Assembly (NCBI RefSeq): GCF_014652235.1
Contig: NZ_BMYK01000006.1
Span: forward strand, 186,001-250,000
DNA: 64,000 nucleotides
Direction: 5' to 3'
Source: Pseudorhodoferax aquiterrae
GTDB lineage: Bacteria; Pseudomonadota; Gammaproteobacteria; Burkholderiales; Burkholderiaceae_C
The stretch's first letter is position 1. Each line of letters opens with the position of its first letter. Both the position numbers and the translations under genes were made by a program. Of the stretch, positions 8,531 to 16,914 are shown one piece after another. A model generated the notes under the pieces. The model saw nothing but the letters and a program-made list of their open reading frames with translations, was not told the origin of the DNA and searched no databases.

Positions 8531-9550
8531 TCAGGGCCGCGGCGCCGGCCCGATCGATCCGCGGTCGGTGAACTGCAGCGGCACGCGCTCGCTGCGCCCC
8601 GGCTGGCCGGGGTCGGTCATACGGCTGTGCAGCAGCATGGCGATGCCTTCGGCCACGCGCTGGGCGTCCACGTTGAGCAGCGAGATGCTGGGCGAATGGT
8701 CGCGTGCGAAATCCGAGTCGCCGATGGTCACGACGGAAATGTCCTGCGGCACGCGCAGGCCGTTGGCCTCGATCGCGCGCAGCGTGCTGCCCAGCGTGTA
8801 GGTGCCCTGCGCGACGATGGCCGTGGGGCGGTCCGCCCGCTTGAGCAGCGCATCCACGTCCGCGAACACCGAGGCCGTGGCCGATGCGGCCTGCACCAGC
8901 ATGTCGGGCGCGCGCAGCCCGGCGGCCTTGTAGGCGGCGCGGTAGCCCTCGATGCGCCGGCGCACGGGCCGGCTGCTGGCGCGCCACAGGGCCAGAGCGA
9001 TGCGCTGGTGGCCCTGCGCGAACAGCTCGGCCATGGCGGCCTTCATGCCCGCGGCATGGTCGAACAGCAGCGCGTCGCAGCCGGGCGCGGCGATGTCGCG
9101 GTCCAGCACGACCACGGGCATGGCCAGCGCTTGGAGCGCGGCCAGCACCTGCGCATCGGTCTCGTTGCCGGGCGCTGCGATCACGCCGTCCATGCCACGC
9201 CGGGCGAACAGGGCCAGCGTTTCGGTCTCGCGCTGCGCGTCGTTCAGGCCATTGGCCAGCAGCAGCATGTAGCCGTCCTTGCGCAGCCGCTCCTCGAGCG
9301 AGCGGAACAGCCGCGCGTAGAGCGGGTTGGTCACGTCGGTGAACAGGCAGCCGATGGTCTTGCTCGAGCGCGAGCGCAGTGCCTGGGCCGTGTGGTTGGG
9401 CCGGTAATCGAGGATGGCGATCGCGCGCTCGACCTTGTCGCGGGTTTCTGGTGAAACGTTTTCAACACCATTGATCACGCGTGAGGCGCTGCCCACCGAC
9501 ACCCCGGCCAATGCCGCGACGTCGCGAATATCCACCTTGCCTTTGCCCAT
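8531..9550 (-). CDS. LacI-family transcriptional repressor
   Basis: The product has 339 residues. An N-terminal LacI helix-turn-helix (DIRDVAALAGVSVGSASRVI) is followed by the hinge region and a periplasmic-binding-like effector domain starting at KTIGCLFTDVTNPLYARL. It sits divergent from an SDR/Bug/CMD operon, with a perfect palindromic operator between them, so it most likely represses that operon. The effector is probably an organic acid or sugar-acid derivative but cannot be named. The start at 9550 (MGKGKVDIRD) is preferred to an upstream Met because family members begin shortly before the HTH. A low-GC codon island inside the gene at about 9449-9475 contains a second operator-like sequence. 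Confidence 0.9.
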   Translation of the reverse strand: MGKGKVDIRDVAALAGVSVGSASRVINGVENVSPETRDKVERAIAILDYRPNHTAQALRSRSSKTIGCLFTDVTNPLYARLFRSLEERLRKDGYMLLLANGLNDAQRETETLALFARRGMDGVIAAPGNETDAQVLAALQALAMPVVVLDRDIAAPGCDALLFDHAAGMKAAMAELFAQGHQRIALALWRASSRPVRRRIEGYRAAYKAAGLRAPDMLVQAASATASVFADVDALLKRADRPTAIVAQGTYTLGSTLRAIEANGLRVPQDISVVTIGDSDFARDHSPSISLLNVDAQRVAEGIAMLLHSRMTDPGQPGRSERVPLQFTDRGSIGPAPRP

Positions 9551-9601
9551 CGATCCGCTTTCTTCCGACGACCTGCGCCGCATGATAGCCAAGCCCCGAA
9601 C

Positions 9602-9618
9602 GGGCTAGGGGTTAGCCC
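9602..9618. promoter_or_regulatory. Hairpin beside LacI operator
   Basis: The inverted repeat GGGCTA / TAGCCC with a 5-base loop lies in the divergent intergenic region, immediately left of the operator palindrome. It could be a second regulatory site or an RNA hairpin in the 5' leader of the repressor gene; nothing distinguishes these from sequence alone. Confidence 0.35.
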
Positions 9619-9623
9619 CATGT

Positions 9624-9635
9624 TGAAACGTTTCA
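9624..9635. promoter_or_regulatory. LacI-family operator TGAAACGTTTCA
   Basis: A perfect 12-bp palindrome with the central CG typical of LacI/GalR-family operators lies between the repressor gene and the SDR gene, 40 bases before the SDR start. Position and symmetry make it the likely binding site of the adjacent repressor. Confidence 0.8.
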
Positions 9636-9674
9636 TCGGTGACCCTAGGATGCGCCTCAGCCACAGGAGACGCC

Positions 9675-10538
9675 ATGCAACAGGGACCCGCGATCGATCC
9701 GCAGCGACAGTGCTTCGCACCGGCCATCGGCCAGCCATCCGACCAGCCGGCGCTGCGGCTGCACGGCCGCAAGGTGCTCGTGGTGGGGGCCGGCCAGCGC
9801 AGCATCGACGACCCGGACCCGCCGGTGGGCAACGGCCGCGCCATCAGCCTGCTGTTCGCCCGCCATGGCGCGGCCCTGACCTGCGTGGACCGCTCGGAGC
9901 CGGCGCTGCGCGCCACCTGCGAGCAGGTGGCGCGCGAAGGCGGCCGCGTGCATGCCGAGGTCGCCGACGTGGCCGATGCCGTGCAGATCGCGCCGCTCGT
10001 GCAGCGCGCCCATGCGCAGATGGGCGGGCTGGACGGCTTGGTGCTCGTGGTCGGCGTGGCCAGCGGCCTCCCCCTGGCACGCCAGACCGCGCAGGACTGG
10101 GACCATGAGCACGCCGTCAACGTGCGCAGCAACATGTTGTTCGCGCAGCAGGCGCTGCAGCACATGGCGCCGGGCGGCTCCATCTTGCTGGTCTCCTCGC
10201 TGGCGGCGCTGCGCAACAGTTCGGGCAATCCGGCGTACGAGACCACCAAGGCTGCCCAGGTGGCACTGGCGCGGGCCATCGCCATGGCGGGCCAGCCGCG
10301 GGGCATCCGCTGCAACAGCCTGCTGCCCGGATTGATGGACACGCCCATGGGCCGCGCCGCCACCCGCCGGCGGCCGGACCGCCTGGCCATGCCGCTGCCC
10401 TTCGGCCGCCAGGGCACGGGCTGGGAGGTGGCGCACGCGGCGCTGTTCCTCATCTCGCACGAGTCGTCCTATGTGAACGCGCACGCGCTGCTCGTCGATG
10501 GCGGCCTGGCGGCCGGCATCGCGCTGGCCGCTTCCTGA
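9675..10538 (+). CDS. SDR-family oxidoreductase
   Basis: A 287-residue classical-type short-chain dehydrogenase. The nucleotide-binding glycine motif is unusual: VVGAGQRS...PPVGNGRAIS has about ten extra residues between the first and last glycines compared with the ordinary TGxxxGIG. The active site is otherwise intact, with SS at about residue 165 and YETTK at about 180 (Tyr and Lys of YxxxK). The C-terminal VDGG is also present. The ribosome-binding site AGGAGA precedes the ATG at 9675. It is the first gene of a three-gene operon with a Bug binding protein and a CMD protein under the LacI repressor, which suggests catabolism of an imported carboxylic acid. The substrate is not inferable. 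Confidence 0.85.
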   Translation: MQQGPAIDPQRQCFAPAIGQPSDQPALRLHGRKVLVVGAGQRSIDDPDPPVGNGRAISLLFARHGAALTCVDRSEPALRATCEQVAREGGRVHAEVADVADAVQIAPLVQRAHAQMGGLDGLVLVVGVASGLPLARQTAQDWDHEHAVNVRSNMLFAQQALQHMAPGGSILLVSSLAALRNSSGNPAYETTKAAQVALARAIAMAGQPRGIRCNSLLPGLMDTPMGRAATRRRPDRLAMPLPFGRQGTGWEVAHAALFLISHESSYVNAHALLVDGGLAAGIALAAS

Positions 10539-10563
10539 CAACCCTGCTCCGGAGGATCCGACC

Positions 10564-11565
10564 ATGCCCCAGGTTTCGCATGGCAGGCGGCGCGCTGCCG
10601 CCCTGCTCGCCTGTCCGGCCGCCTGGCTGGCCTTGGGCCGGCCAGCCCATGGCCAGCCGCAAGAGGACTACCCCAAGCGGCCGATCAAGATCGTGCTGGG
10701 CTTTCCGCCGGGTGGCTCCACCGACACCTCGGCCCGCCGCGTGGCCGACCAGTTGGCGCGGCAGATGGGCCAGCCCGTCATCGTGGAGAACCGGCCCGGC
10801 GCCTCCGGCAACATCGGCGCGACCTACGTGGCCAAGAGCGCGCCCGACGGCTACACGCTGCTGTACGGCACCAACACCACGCACGCCATGAATGTGAGCC
10901 TGTACCCCCGGCTGGAGTTCGACCCCGTCAAGGATTTCGAGCCGGTGGTGTTGCAGGGCAAGGTCTCCAACGTGTTCAGCGTCCATCCGTCCTTCGGCGC
11001 CACGACGCTGCAGGCCTTCATCGACCAGGCCAAGGCCAGGCCGGGCGCCATCAACGTGGCCTCCAACGGCAACTCCACCAGCACGCACATGGCGCTGGAG
11101 CTGCTCAAGAGCATGGCCGGCATCTCCTTCGTCCACGTGCCCTACAAGGGCAGCGCGCCGGCGCTCAACGACGTGCTGGGCGGCACGGTGCCAGCCATCA
11201 TGGACAACCTGCCGGCCTCGCTGCCGCACATCAAGGCCGGCAAGCTGCGGCCGCTGGCCGTTACCGCGCGCAAGCGCCTGCCGCAGCTGCCCGAAGTGCC
11301 CACCTTCGACGAACTGGGCCTGCGCGGCTACGAGGTGGCGGGCTGGGGCGCGATCTGGGCGCCGGCCGGCACGCCGCGGCCCATCGTGGAGCGGCTCAAC
11401 CGCGAGATCAACCTGGCACTCAGGGAGCCGCGCATCGTCGAGGTGATGTTCGAGACCGCGTCCGAGCCGCAGGGCGGCACGCCGGAGGAACTGGCCCGCT
11501 ACGCCCGCGAGGAAACCATCAAGTGGCGCGAGGTGATCCGCAACGCCAACATCCGTCTCGACTGA
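10564..11565 (+). CDS. Bug-family tripartite tricarboxylate transporter substrate-binding protein
   Basis: The product has 333 residues, with a signal peptide (Arg-rich start, then AAALLACPAAWLALG) and a mature Bug/TctC domain. Diagnostic segments are YPKRPIKIVLGFPPGGSTD at the start of the mature protein, VIVENRPGASGNIG, KSAPDGYTLLYG and PYKGSAPALNDVLGG. Bug proteins are periplasmic receptors of TTT transporters for citrate-like acids; they are hugely expanded in Comamonadaceae and Alcaligenaceae and are usually orphans. No TctA/TctB membrane genes are in the window. A strong GGAGG site precedes the ATG. The gene is cotranscribed with the SDR and CMD genes. Confidence 0.95.
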   Translation: MPQVSHGRRRAAALLACPAAWLALGRPAHGQPQEDYPKRPIKIVLGFPPGGSTDTSARRVADQLARQMGQPVIVENRPGASGNIGATYVAKSAPDGYTLLYGTNTTHAMNVSLYPRLEFDPVKDFEPVVLQGKVSNVFSVHPSFGATTLQAFIDQAKARPGAINVASNGNSTSTHMALELLKSMAGISFVHVPYKGSAPALNDVLGGTVPAIMDNLPASLPHIKAGKLRPLAVTARKRLPQLPEVPTFDELGLRGYEVAGWGAIWAPAGTPRPIVERLNREINLALREPRIVEVMFETASEPQGGTPEELARYAREETIKWREVIRNANIRLD

Positions 11566-11579
11566 CCAGGACCCAAGCC

Positions 11580-12128
11580 ATGGCACGCATTCCGTACTTC
11601 GATCTCGACCAGGCCTCGCCGACCATCCGCGAGATGGTGGCGTCCCGCCCGCCGCTCAACATCTACCGCATGGTGGCGCACGGCGGCCCCAGCGCCGAGG
11701 GCTTCCTGGCCCTGGGCAACGCGATCCTGCGGCGCTCGGAACTCGACCCAGTGCTGCGCGAACTCGTCATCCTGCGCGTGGGCGCGCTGTGCGGCTCGCA
11801 CTACGAGGTGTTCCAGCACCGCCGCGTGGCGGCGCAGGCCGGTGTTTCCCCGGAAAAGATCGAGGCCGTGCTGCAGCGGCCCGAGGACGGCCCCCCGCCG
11901 GCGGCCTTCACCGCGCTCGAGCTGCAGGTGCTGCACTACACGGACGCCGTGGTGCGGCAGGTCAAGGCACCCGCCTCGTTGTTCGATGCGGTCGCGGCCA
12001 GTTTGCCGCACCGCCAGCTCGTCGAACTGACGATGGCGATCGGCTTCTACATGCTGGTCTGCCGCCTGCTGGAGAACTTCGAGGTCGACCTGGAAGCCGC
12101 CCCGCCCGCCGCTGCGCCAGGCCGCTGA
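11580..12128 (+). CDS. Carboxymuconolactone decarboxylase / AhpD-like protein
   Basis: A 182-residue all-helical protein of the CMD family. The core ELVILRVGALCGSHYEVFQH (about residues 60-80) places a Cys, a nearby His and Glu, and a terminal His where AhpD-like proteins carry their redox or proton-relay residues. The usual CxxC pair is reduced to a single Cys, so a peroxidase-reductase role is less likely than decarboxylase-type chemistry. It is the third gene of the LacI-controlled operon, 14 bases after the Bug gene. The neighbouring SDR suggests action on a lactone or keto acid intermediate (inference). Confidence 0.8.
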   Translation: MARIPYFDLDQASPTIREMVASRPPLNIYRMVAHGGPSAEGFLALGNAILRRSELDPVLRELVILRVGALCGSHYEVFQHRRVAAQAGVSPEKIEAVLQRPEDGPPPAAFTALELQVLHYTDAVVRQVKAPASLFDAVAASLPHRQLVELTMAIGFYMLVCRLLENFEVDLEAAPPAAAPGR

Positions 12129-12137
12129 CGCCTTCGC

Positions 12138-13603
12138 TCAGCCGGACGCGCGGCGCCGCTCCTGGCGCCCGTCGCGGTAGAAGCGGGCCTTGGCGTCGAA
12201 CATGGCCCGGTCGGCCGCGTGCAGTGCGTCCTCCACCTCCGAGGCGCGGCTGGCACTCGCGATGCCGATCGACAGGCTCAGCGCCTGCCCGGGATAGAAC
12301 TGGTTGTTGAGCTCGATCATCGACTCGATGCGGCTCTTGAGTTCCTGCGCCGCGCGCTCGTCCGCGCCCGGCAGCAGGGCCACGAACTCGTCGCCGCCGA
12401 TGCGCGCCATGCAGCCGGGCTGGCCCGCACTGGCGCTGGCCAGCACCTCGCCGGCACGGCGCAGCAAGGCGTCGCCGGCCACGTGGCCCTCGCTGTCGTT
12501 GATGCGCTTGAGTCCGTTCAGGTCCATCGCCAGGATGCCCAACGGCCACGGGCCTTTGCGCGAGATGCGGTTGAGCTCCTCCACGTAGAAGGCGCGGTTG
12601 CGCAGCCGGGTCAGCGAATCGTGCTTGCCCAGGTACTCGAGGTAGGCCTCGGCCTTCTTGCGCGCCGTGATGTCCACCAGCGAGACCAGCACCAGGCTCC
12701 AGTCGTCCATGTGGTCGGGCAGCACGGCGAACTGCATGTGGATGTTGATCAGCGCGCCGCCCAGGCCGTAGTTGACGACCTCGCGCACCTGCTCGGTCTT
12801 GCCGTTCCACAGGTCGATCAGCTGCTCGGCGAAGGTGTCGTGCATCTCGTCGCGGAACACCTTGCCCAGGTTGCCCAGCAGCTCCTCCTGGCTGGCGGCG
12901 CCGAACATCGTGAGCGTCTGGCGGTTGACCTCCAGCACGCGGATCTCCTCCATGCAGCGGCCCACGAACTCCGGGTGCACCGAGAGGAACACGCGGAAGT
13001 CCTGGATGCCCTGGGCCCGCACCTCCTCCAGCAGCTGCTTCACGCCGCTGAAGTCTTCCACCCACAGTGACACCGGCGAGTAGTGGAACAGGTCGCGCGC
13101 ATGGCTTTCGCTGGCCGCCAGCTGCCGGCGCGTCTGCACGGCCGCGGTGGTGTCTTCCAGCGAGATCAGTACGCGGTCCCAGCGGTCTCGTGGCCGCGCA
13201 GCACGCGCACTCGGATCGCCACGTCGATGCGCCGGCCGTCCAGCGCGTAGTTGACGGTCTGGTTGCTGTAGTCGAGCCGGCCGTTCCACAGCGACAGCAT
13301 CTCGGGCAGCATGGTCGTGAACATGTCGCCGCGGAACACGTCGGGCAGGCGCTGCTGCAACTCCTCGAGGCTGGCCGCGCCGAACAGCGCCAAGGTCTGC
13401 CGGTTGACCTGCAGGATGCGGATGCCCGCCGCGCACTGCTGCACGCGCGTGGGGTCGGCACGCAGGTGCGCCTCCAGGTCCGTCACGCCGGCGGCGCGCC
13501 AGCTGGCGAACAGATCCTTGAGCGCGCTGAAGTCCTCCAGCCAGAGCGAGATCGGGGCCCACTCGAACATCTGTTCGAAGTCGGCGGAATCGGTTGGTGT
13601 CAT
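12138..13603 (-). pseudogene. PAS-PAS-GGDEF diguanylate cyclase split by a frameshift
   Basis: The gene starts with ATG at 13603. Its first sensor domain (FEWAPISLWLEDFSALKDLF onward) reads well to RVLRGHET, then ends at a TGA at 13166. The following sequence resumes in another frame from RWDRVLISLEDTT. It gives a second, homologous sensor domain (FHYSPVSLWVEDFSGVKQLL), then a GGDEF domain with intact ARIGGDEFV and the usual DxLTxLRNR entry. Inserting one base near 13184 would restore a single protein of about 487 residues. The loss is either a real inactivating mutation or a sequencing error. The two sensor repeats share RILQVNRQTLALFGAAS / RVLEVNRQTLTMFGAAS, so they arose by duplication. 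Confidence 0.8.
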
Positions 13604-13694
13604 CGCCTGATTTTCCAGGACTTATGTGTTGGTTGGACCCGGCGCTGGCCGGGGCCCGCGGACCGAAGCAAGCGCGGTGCCTGCCCTGCCGCGC

Positions 13695-14462
13695 TCAACC
13701 GCCCGGCGGCTGGCCGTTGGAGGCCGTCACGCCGCCGTCCACCGGCAGGTTCACGCCGTTGATGAAGCGTGCGTCCTCGCTCGCAAGGAAGGCCACCACG
13801 GCCGCGATGTCGGCCGGCTCGGCCACGCGGCCCAGCGGCAGGCGTTCCATGAACTTGGCCACGAGCTCTGCGTCGGCCAGCATGTCCTCGGTCATGCCCG
13901 TGCGCGTGAGCGATGGGCACACGGCATTGCAGCGCACGCCCTGGCCGCCGTAGTCCAGCGCGATCGCCCGCGTGAGGTTCACCACTCCGCCCTTGGCCGC
14001 GTTGTAGGCGCACATGGCCCAGTCCGCGCCCAGGCCCGAGACCGAGGCCGTGTTGACGATGCAGCCGCGCGTCTTGAGCAGCTCGGGCAGCGCGGCGCGG
14101 CAGCCGTAGAACACGCCCGTGAGGTCCACGCGGATGGTCTGGTCCCAATCGTCCAGCGCCACGTCGCCGGCCTTGCCTTCGGAGGCCACGCCGGCGTTGT
14201 TGACCATCACGTCCAGGCGGCCGAAGCGCTCCACGGCCGCGCGCACCAAAGCCTGCACCTGGGTGTGGTCGCCCGTGTCGCAGCGCTGCACCAGCGTGCG
14301 CTCGGCGTCCAGGCCGGCGGACACCGTCTGCAGCTTGGCGGCTTCGATGTCGGCCAGCACCACGTTGGCGCCTTCCTGTGCGAAGCGTTCGGCCACGCCA
14401 CGGCCGATGCCGGAGGCCGCGCCCGTGACGATGACGGCCTTGCCCTTGAAGCGTTGTTCCAT
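13695..14462 (-). CDS. SDR-family NAD(P)-dependent oxidoreductase
   Basis: The product has 255 residues with all classical SDR landmarks: TGAASGIGRG for cofactor binding (residues about 14-23), NNAG at about 88, a catalytic Ser in NTASVSG, YNAAK (catalytic Tyr and Lys), and the C-terminal PVDGG. An Asp at the end of the second strand (LADI) suggests preference for NAD(H). It is closest in general form to 3-oxoacyl/3-hydroxy dehydrogenases, but the substrate is unknown. The start ATG at 14462 follows GGGAG at 6 bases. The gene is followed by the frameshifted GGDEF gene in the same direction and preceded by a DUF1330 gene. Confidence 0.88.
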   Translation of the reverse strand: MEQRFKGKAVIVTGAASGIGRGVAERFAQEGANVVLADIEAAKLQTVSAGLDAERTLVQRCDTGDHTQVQALVRAAVERFGRLDVMVNNAGVASEGKAGDVALDDWDQTIRVDLTGVFYGCRAALPELLKTRGCIVNTASVSGLGADWAMCAYNAAKGGVVNLTRAIALDYGGQGVRCNAVCPSLTRTGMTEDMLADAELVAKFMERLPLGRVAEPADIAAVVAFLASEDARFINGVNLPVDGGVTASNGQPPGG

Positions 14463-14594
14463 GTGCACTCCCTGCTCAGAAAACCGCCATGGTGGGCGGC
14501 CGGCGCGGGGTGCGGCGTAGGACGGCGCACAGCCGCACGGGCAGGCAAGGCCGCGTGCGCGTGCGCGGCGCGCGCCAGGCGCGCCGTGGGTGGC

Positions 14595-14885
14595 TCAGAC
14601 GCCTTCGACGATGCGGATCTCGCGCTCGGCGCCGTCGCCCAGCGCATCCAGCGCTGCGCCGTAGGCCGCGCTGTCGTGCGTGGCCACGGCCTGGGCCACG
14701 CTGTCGAACTCGATCAGCACGGTGCGCTGCTCCAGCCCGGCCTCGTAGACCTTGGCGGGCAGGCCGCGTGCGAGGAAGCGGCCGCCGCCGGCGGTGATGG
14801 CCGGGCCGGCCAGCTGGGCGTAGGCGGCGAGCTTGTCGGGGTTGCTGACCGCGCGGTAGGTCGAGATCCAATAGGCTTTGGGCAT
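14595..14885 (-). CDS. DUF1330 family protein
   Basis: The product has 96 residues and a ferredoxin-like dimeric alpha/beta barrel fold predicted from family membership. AYWISTYRAVSNPDKLAAYA, RFLARG and a hydrophobic LIEFDS strand are the DUF1330 hallmarks. The biochemical role is unknown; relatives are often near SDR genes, as here. It probably shares a leftward transcript with the SDR 132 bases downstream. Confidence 0.85.
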   Translation of the reverse strand: MPKAYWISTYRAVSNPDKLAAYAQLAGPAITAGGGRFLARGLPAKVYEAGLEQRTVLIEFDSVAQAVATHDSAAYGAALDALGDGAEREIRIVEGV

Positions 14886-15057
14886 GTCGGTGTCCTGGGT
14901 TGGGGTGGGGCGTTGCAGGGCCGCAGGGCTGCGGCGGCGCGGCTACTCTAACCGCATATCGCCAGCCGGACGCACCGGTGCGCGCGCCTGGCGTTGTGGC
15001 TTAGCATGCGGCCGACACAGAACAAACAAGCGCGCACCCGCGAGACAAGCACCAACG

Positions 15058-16215
15058 ATGAGCGCCGGCACCCACAGCCCTCCCTTCGGCACCCTGCACC
15101 GCATCGCCCGCATGATGCAACTCTCGCAGGCCATCGCCCTGGCCCTGCTGCTGGTGTTCGGTGCCCTGCTGTGGCGCAACATCGCCGACTTCCGCAACGC
15201 CGATGCGCTGGTCGACCACACGCACGAGGTGCAGGAAGAGATCGACCGCGTGCGCGCCAGCGTCATGCTGGGCGGGCTGGCGCTGCGCAACTACGCGATC
15301 TCGCCCAGGCCCGAGTTCCTGGAACGACTGGCCCGGACATCGGCCGAATCCCGCGATGCCACCGAGCGCCTGCAGGAGCTCGTGCAGGACAACCCCAGCC
15401 AGACCACCCGCGCCCGCGAAGTGCATTCGGAGACCACCGAGATCCTCGGCTGGTACGGCAGCTCCAGCGTGATCGCGCAGCGCGACGGTGCGGCCGCGCT
15501 GCAGGCCTCGCTGGCTGCACGCGTGAACATCGACGCGAGCCAGCGCCTGCGCGAGCTGCTGGACGTGATGGACACCGAGGAACGCACGCTGCTGGAGGCG
15601 CGGCGCGACGCCAGGGAGACGGGCTTTCAGTCCGTCAAGCGCTGGAGCGCGGCCATCGGCCTGGTGTTCGTGCTGTTCACGGCCGGCGCCATCGTGCATG
15701 CAGGCCGGCTCGTGGGCCTGGGCGAATCCAGGCTCAAGACCCTGCACGACGACGCCGAGAAGGACCCGCTCACCGGCCTGGCCAACCGCCGCGCCATCGA
15801 CCGCGCCGCCCAGGCCCAGGCCGGCCGGCCCATGGCCGTGATCAGCTTCGACCTCGACCTGTTCAAGCCCGTCAACGACCGCCATGGCCATGCGGCGGGC
15901 GACCAGGTGCTGCGCACCGTGGCCGCGCGGCTGCAGCAGCAATCCCGCCACGGCGACACCGTGGCGCGCACGGGCGGCGACGAGTTCGTGATCCTGCTGC
16001 CGGGCCTGGCGGATGTGAAGGTGCTGGAGGGCATCGCGGCGCGCGTGCGCAGCACGGTGGGCGAGCCGATCGATTTCGACGGCGTGGCGCTGCGGGTGGG
16101 CGCCTCGGTGGGGTACGCGTGTTCGGACGGCAGCCAGCGCTTCGAGCAGCTGGCGGCGCAGGCGGATGCGATGTCTTACGAGGAGAAGAAGCGGGGGAAG
16201 GTGGGGCGGGTGTGA
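15058..16215 (+). CDS. Membrane-bound diguanylate cyclase
   Basis: A 385-residue inner-membrane protein with a transmembrane helix at about residues 20-42, a periplasmic four-helix sensor of about 150 residues resembling CHASE3, and a second membrane helix at about 200-222 (AAIGLVFVLFTAGAIVHAG). A cytoplasmic GGDEF domain follows, beginning DPLTGLANRR. The active-site loop reads RTGGDEFVILLPG, so c-di-GMP synthesis from two GTP is expected. No RxxD inhibitory site is evident just upstream of the GGDEF. The signal sensed is unknown. It is transcribed alone. Confidence 0.9.
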   Translation: MSAGTHSPPFGTLHRIARMMQLSQAIALALLLVFGALLWRNIADFRNADALVDHTHEVQEEIDRVRASVMLGGLALRNYAISPRPEFLERLARTSAESRDATERLQELVQDNPSQTTRAREVHSETTEILGWYGSSSVIAQRDGAAALQASLAARVNIDASQRLRELLDVMDTEERTLLEARRDARETGFQSVKRWSAAIGLVFVLFTAGAIVHAGRLVGLGESRLKTLHDDAEKDPLTGLANRRAIDRAAQAQAGRPMAVISFDLDLFKPVNDRHGHAAGDQVLRTVAARLQQQSRHGDTVARTGGDEFVILLPGLADVKVLEGIAARVRSTVGEPIDFDGVALRVGASVGYACSDGSQRFEQLAAQADAMSYEEKKRGKVGRV

Positions 16216-16237
16216 GGGGACACGTGCGGGCCGCGCA

Positions 16238-16588
16238 TCAGGGCGCGCCGTGCTTGCGGCTGGTGCCGCGGGCGGTGGCCACGGGGTACTTGCGCGCGTT
16301 GACCTGGATCTTGGCCTGCGCCGCGGCAATGGGGTCGATGCCCAGCGCATCGGACAGCTGCACGAGGTAGAGCAGCACGTCGGCGATCTCGGCAGCCACG
16401 GCCTGCTTCTGCTCAGGCTGCAGCGCGCGGCTTTGTTCCTCGGTCATCCACTGGAATTGCTCCAGCAGTTCGCCGGCTTCGACGATGAGGGCGGATGCGA
16501 GGTTCTTGGGAGCGTGGAATTGCTGCCAGTCGCGTTCGGCGGCGAAGGCGGCGAGTTGGTGGCGGAGGGAGGTGAGGGAGTCGGGCAT
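16238..16588 (-). CDS. MazG-like nucleotide pyrophosphohydrolase
   Basis: The product has 116 residues and is all-helical. The metal-binding pattern of the MazG/dCTPase (RS21-C6) group is visible: EAGELLEQFQW (ExxE type) at about residue 37, followed by EIADVLLYLVQL (ExxD) at about 67. Such enzymes hydrolyse non-canonical or excess dNTPs to the monophosphate, cleaning the nucleotide pool. The C-terminus has the typical N-x-R-K-Y-P segment (NARKYPV). It lies convergent with the diguanylate cyclase gene and divergent from the restriction-modification operon. Confidence 0.88.
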   Translation of the reverse strand: MPDSLTSLRHQLAAFAAERDWQQFHAPKNLASALIVEAGELLEQFQWMTEEQSRALQPEQKQAVAAEIADVLLYLVQLSDALGIDPIAAAQAKIQVNARKYPVATARGTSRKHGAP

Positions 16589-16914
16589 GAGGACTGAATG
16601 CTTTGCAGGCGCGAGACACTAGTTTGGATTGCATTCGATGGTGCCGGCGGCTTTGAAATTCCAGAAATTTCCGAACGCCGATTGCCACGCTCGCGCCCGC
16701 GGATCTGAAAAGCTGCCCCGCGCCCTCGCCAACATCGATCCCATAAAGCTGAACGTCAGCAGTGCAGCGGTTGCGGCCGGTCGATAGCCGAAGACTAGGG
16801 ACAGCTTTGCAACGCATCGTCGACCCTTGAGCTCACCCTGCCGCGCGGAGCACCAGCGACTCCTTGGGCAGAATCGAGCACTTCGGGTGCTTACCTGACC
16901 CGGTTCCCTTGCCC
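16589..16914. other. Intergenic region upstream of the hsd operon
   Basis: This 326-base stretch has no gene I can support. It is less GC-rich near 16620-16680 and contains an inverted repeat GAAATT-ccaga-AATTTC at 16655-16671 that could be an operator. I see no convincing sigma-70 promoter, tRNA or direct repeat that would mark an integration site. Confidence 0.4.

Noticed and set aside
16589-16914. Possible integration boundary of the restriction-modification island
   Set aside because: No tRNA, integrase, transposase or direct repeats were found at either end; only an unremarkable inverted repeat is present.
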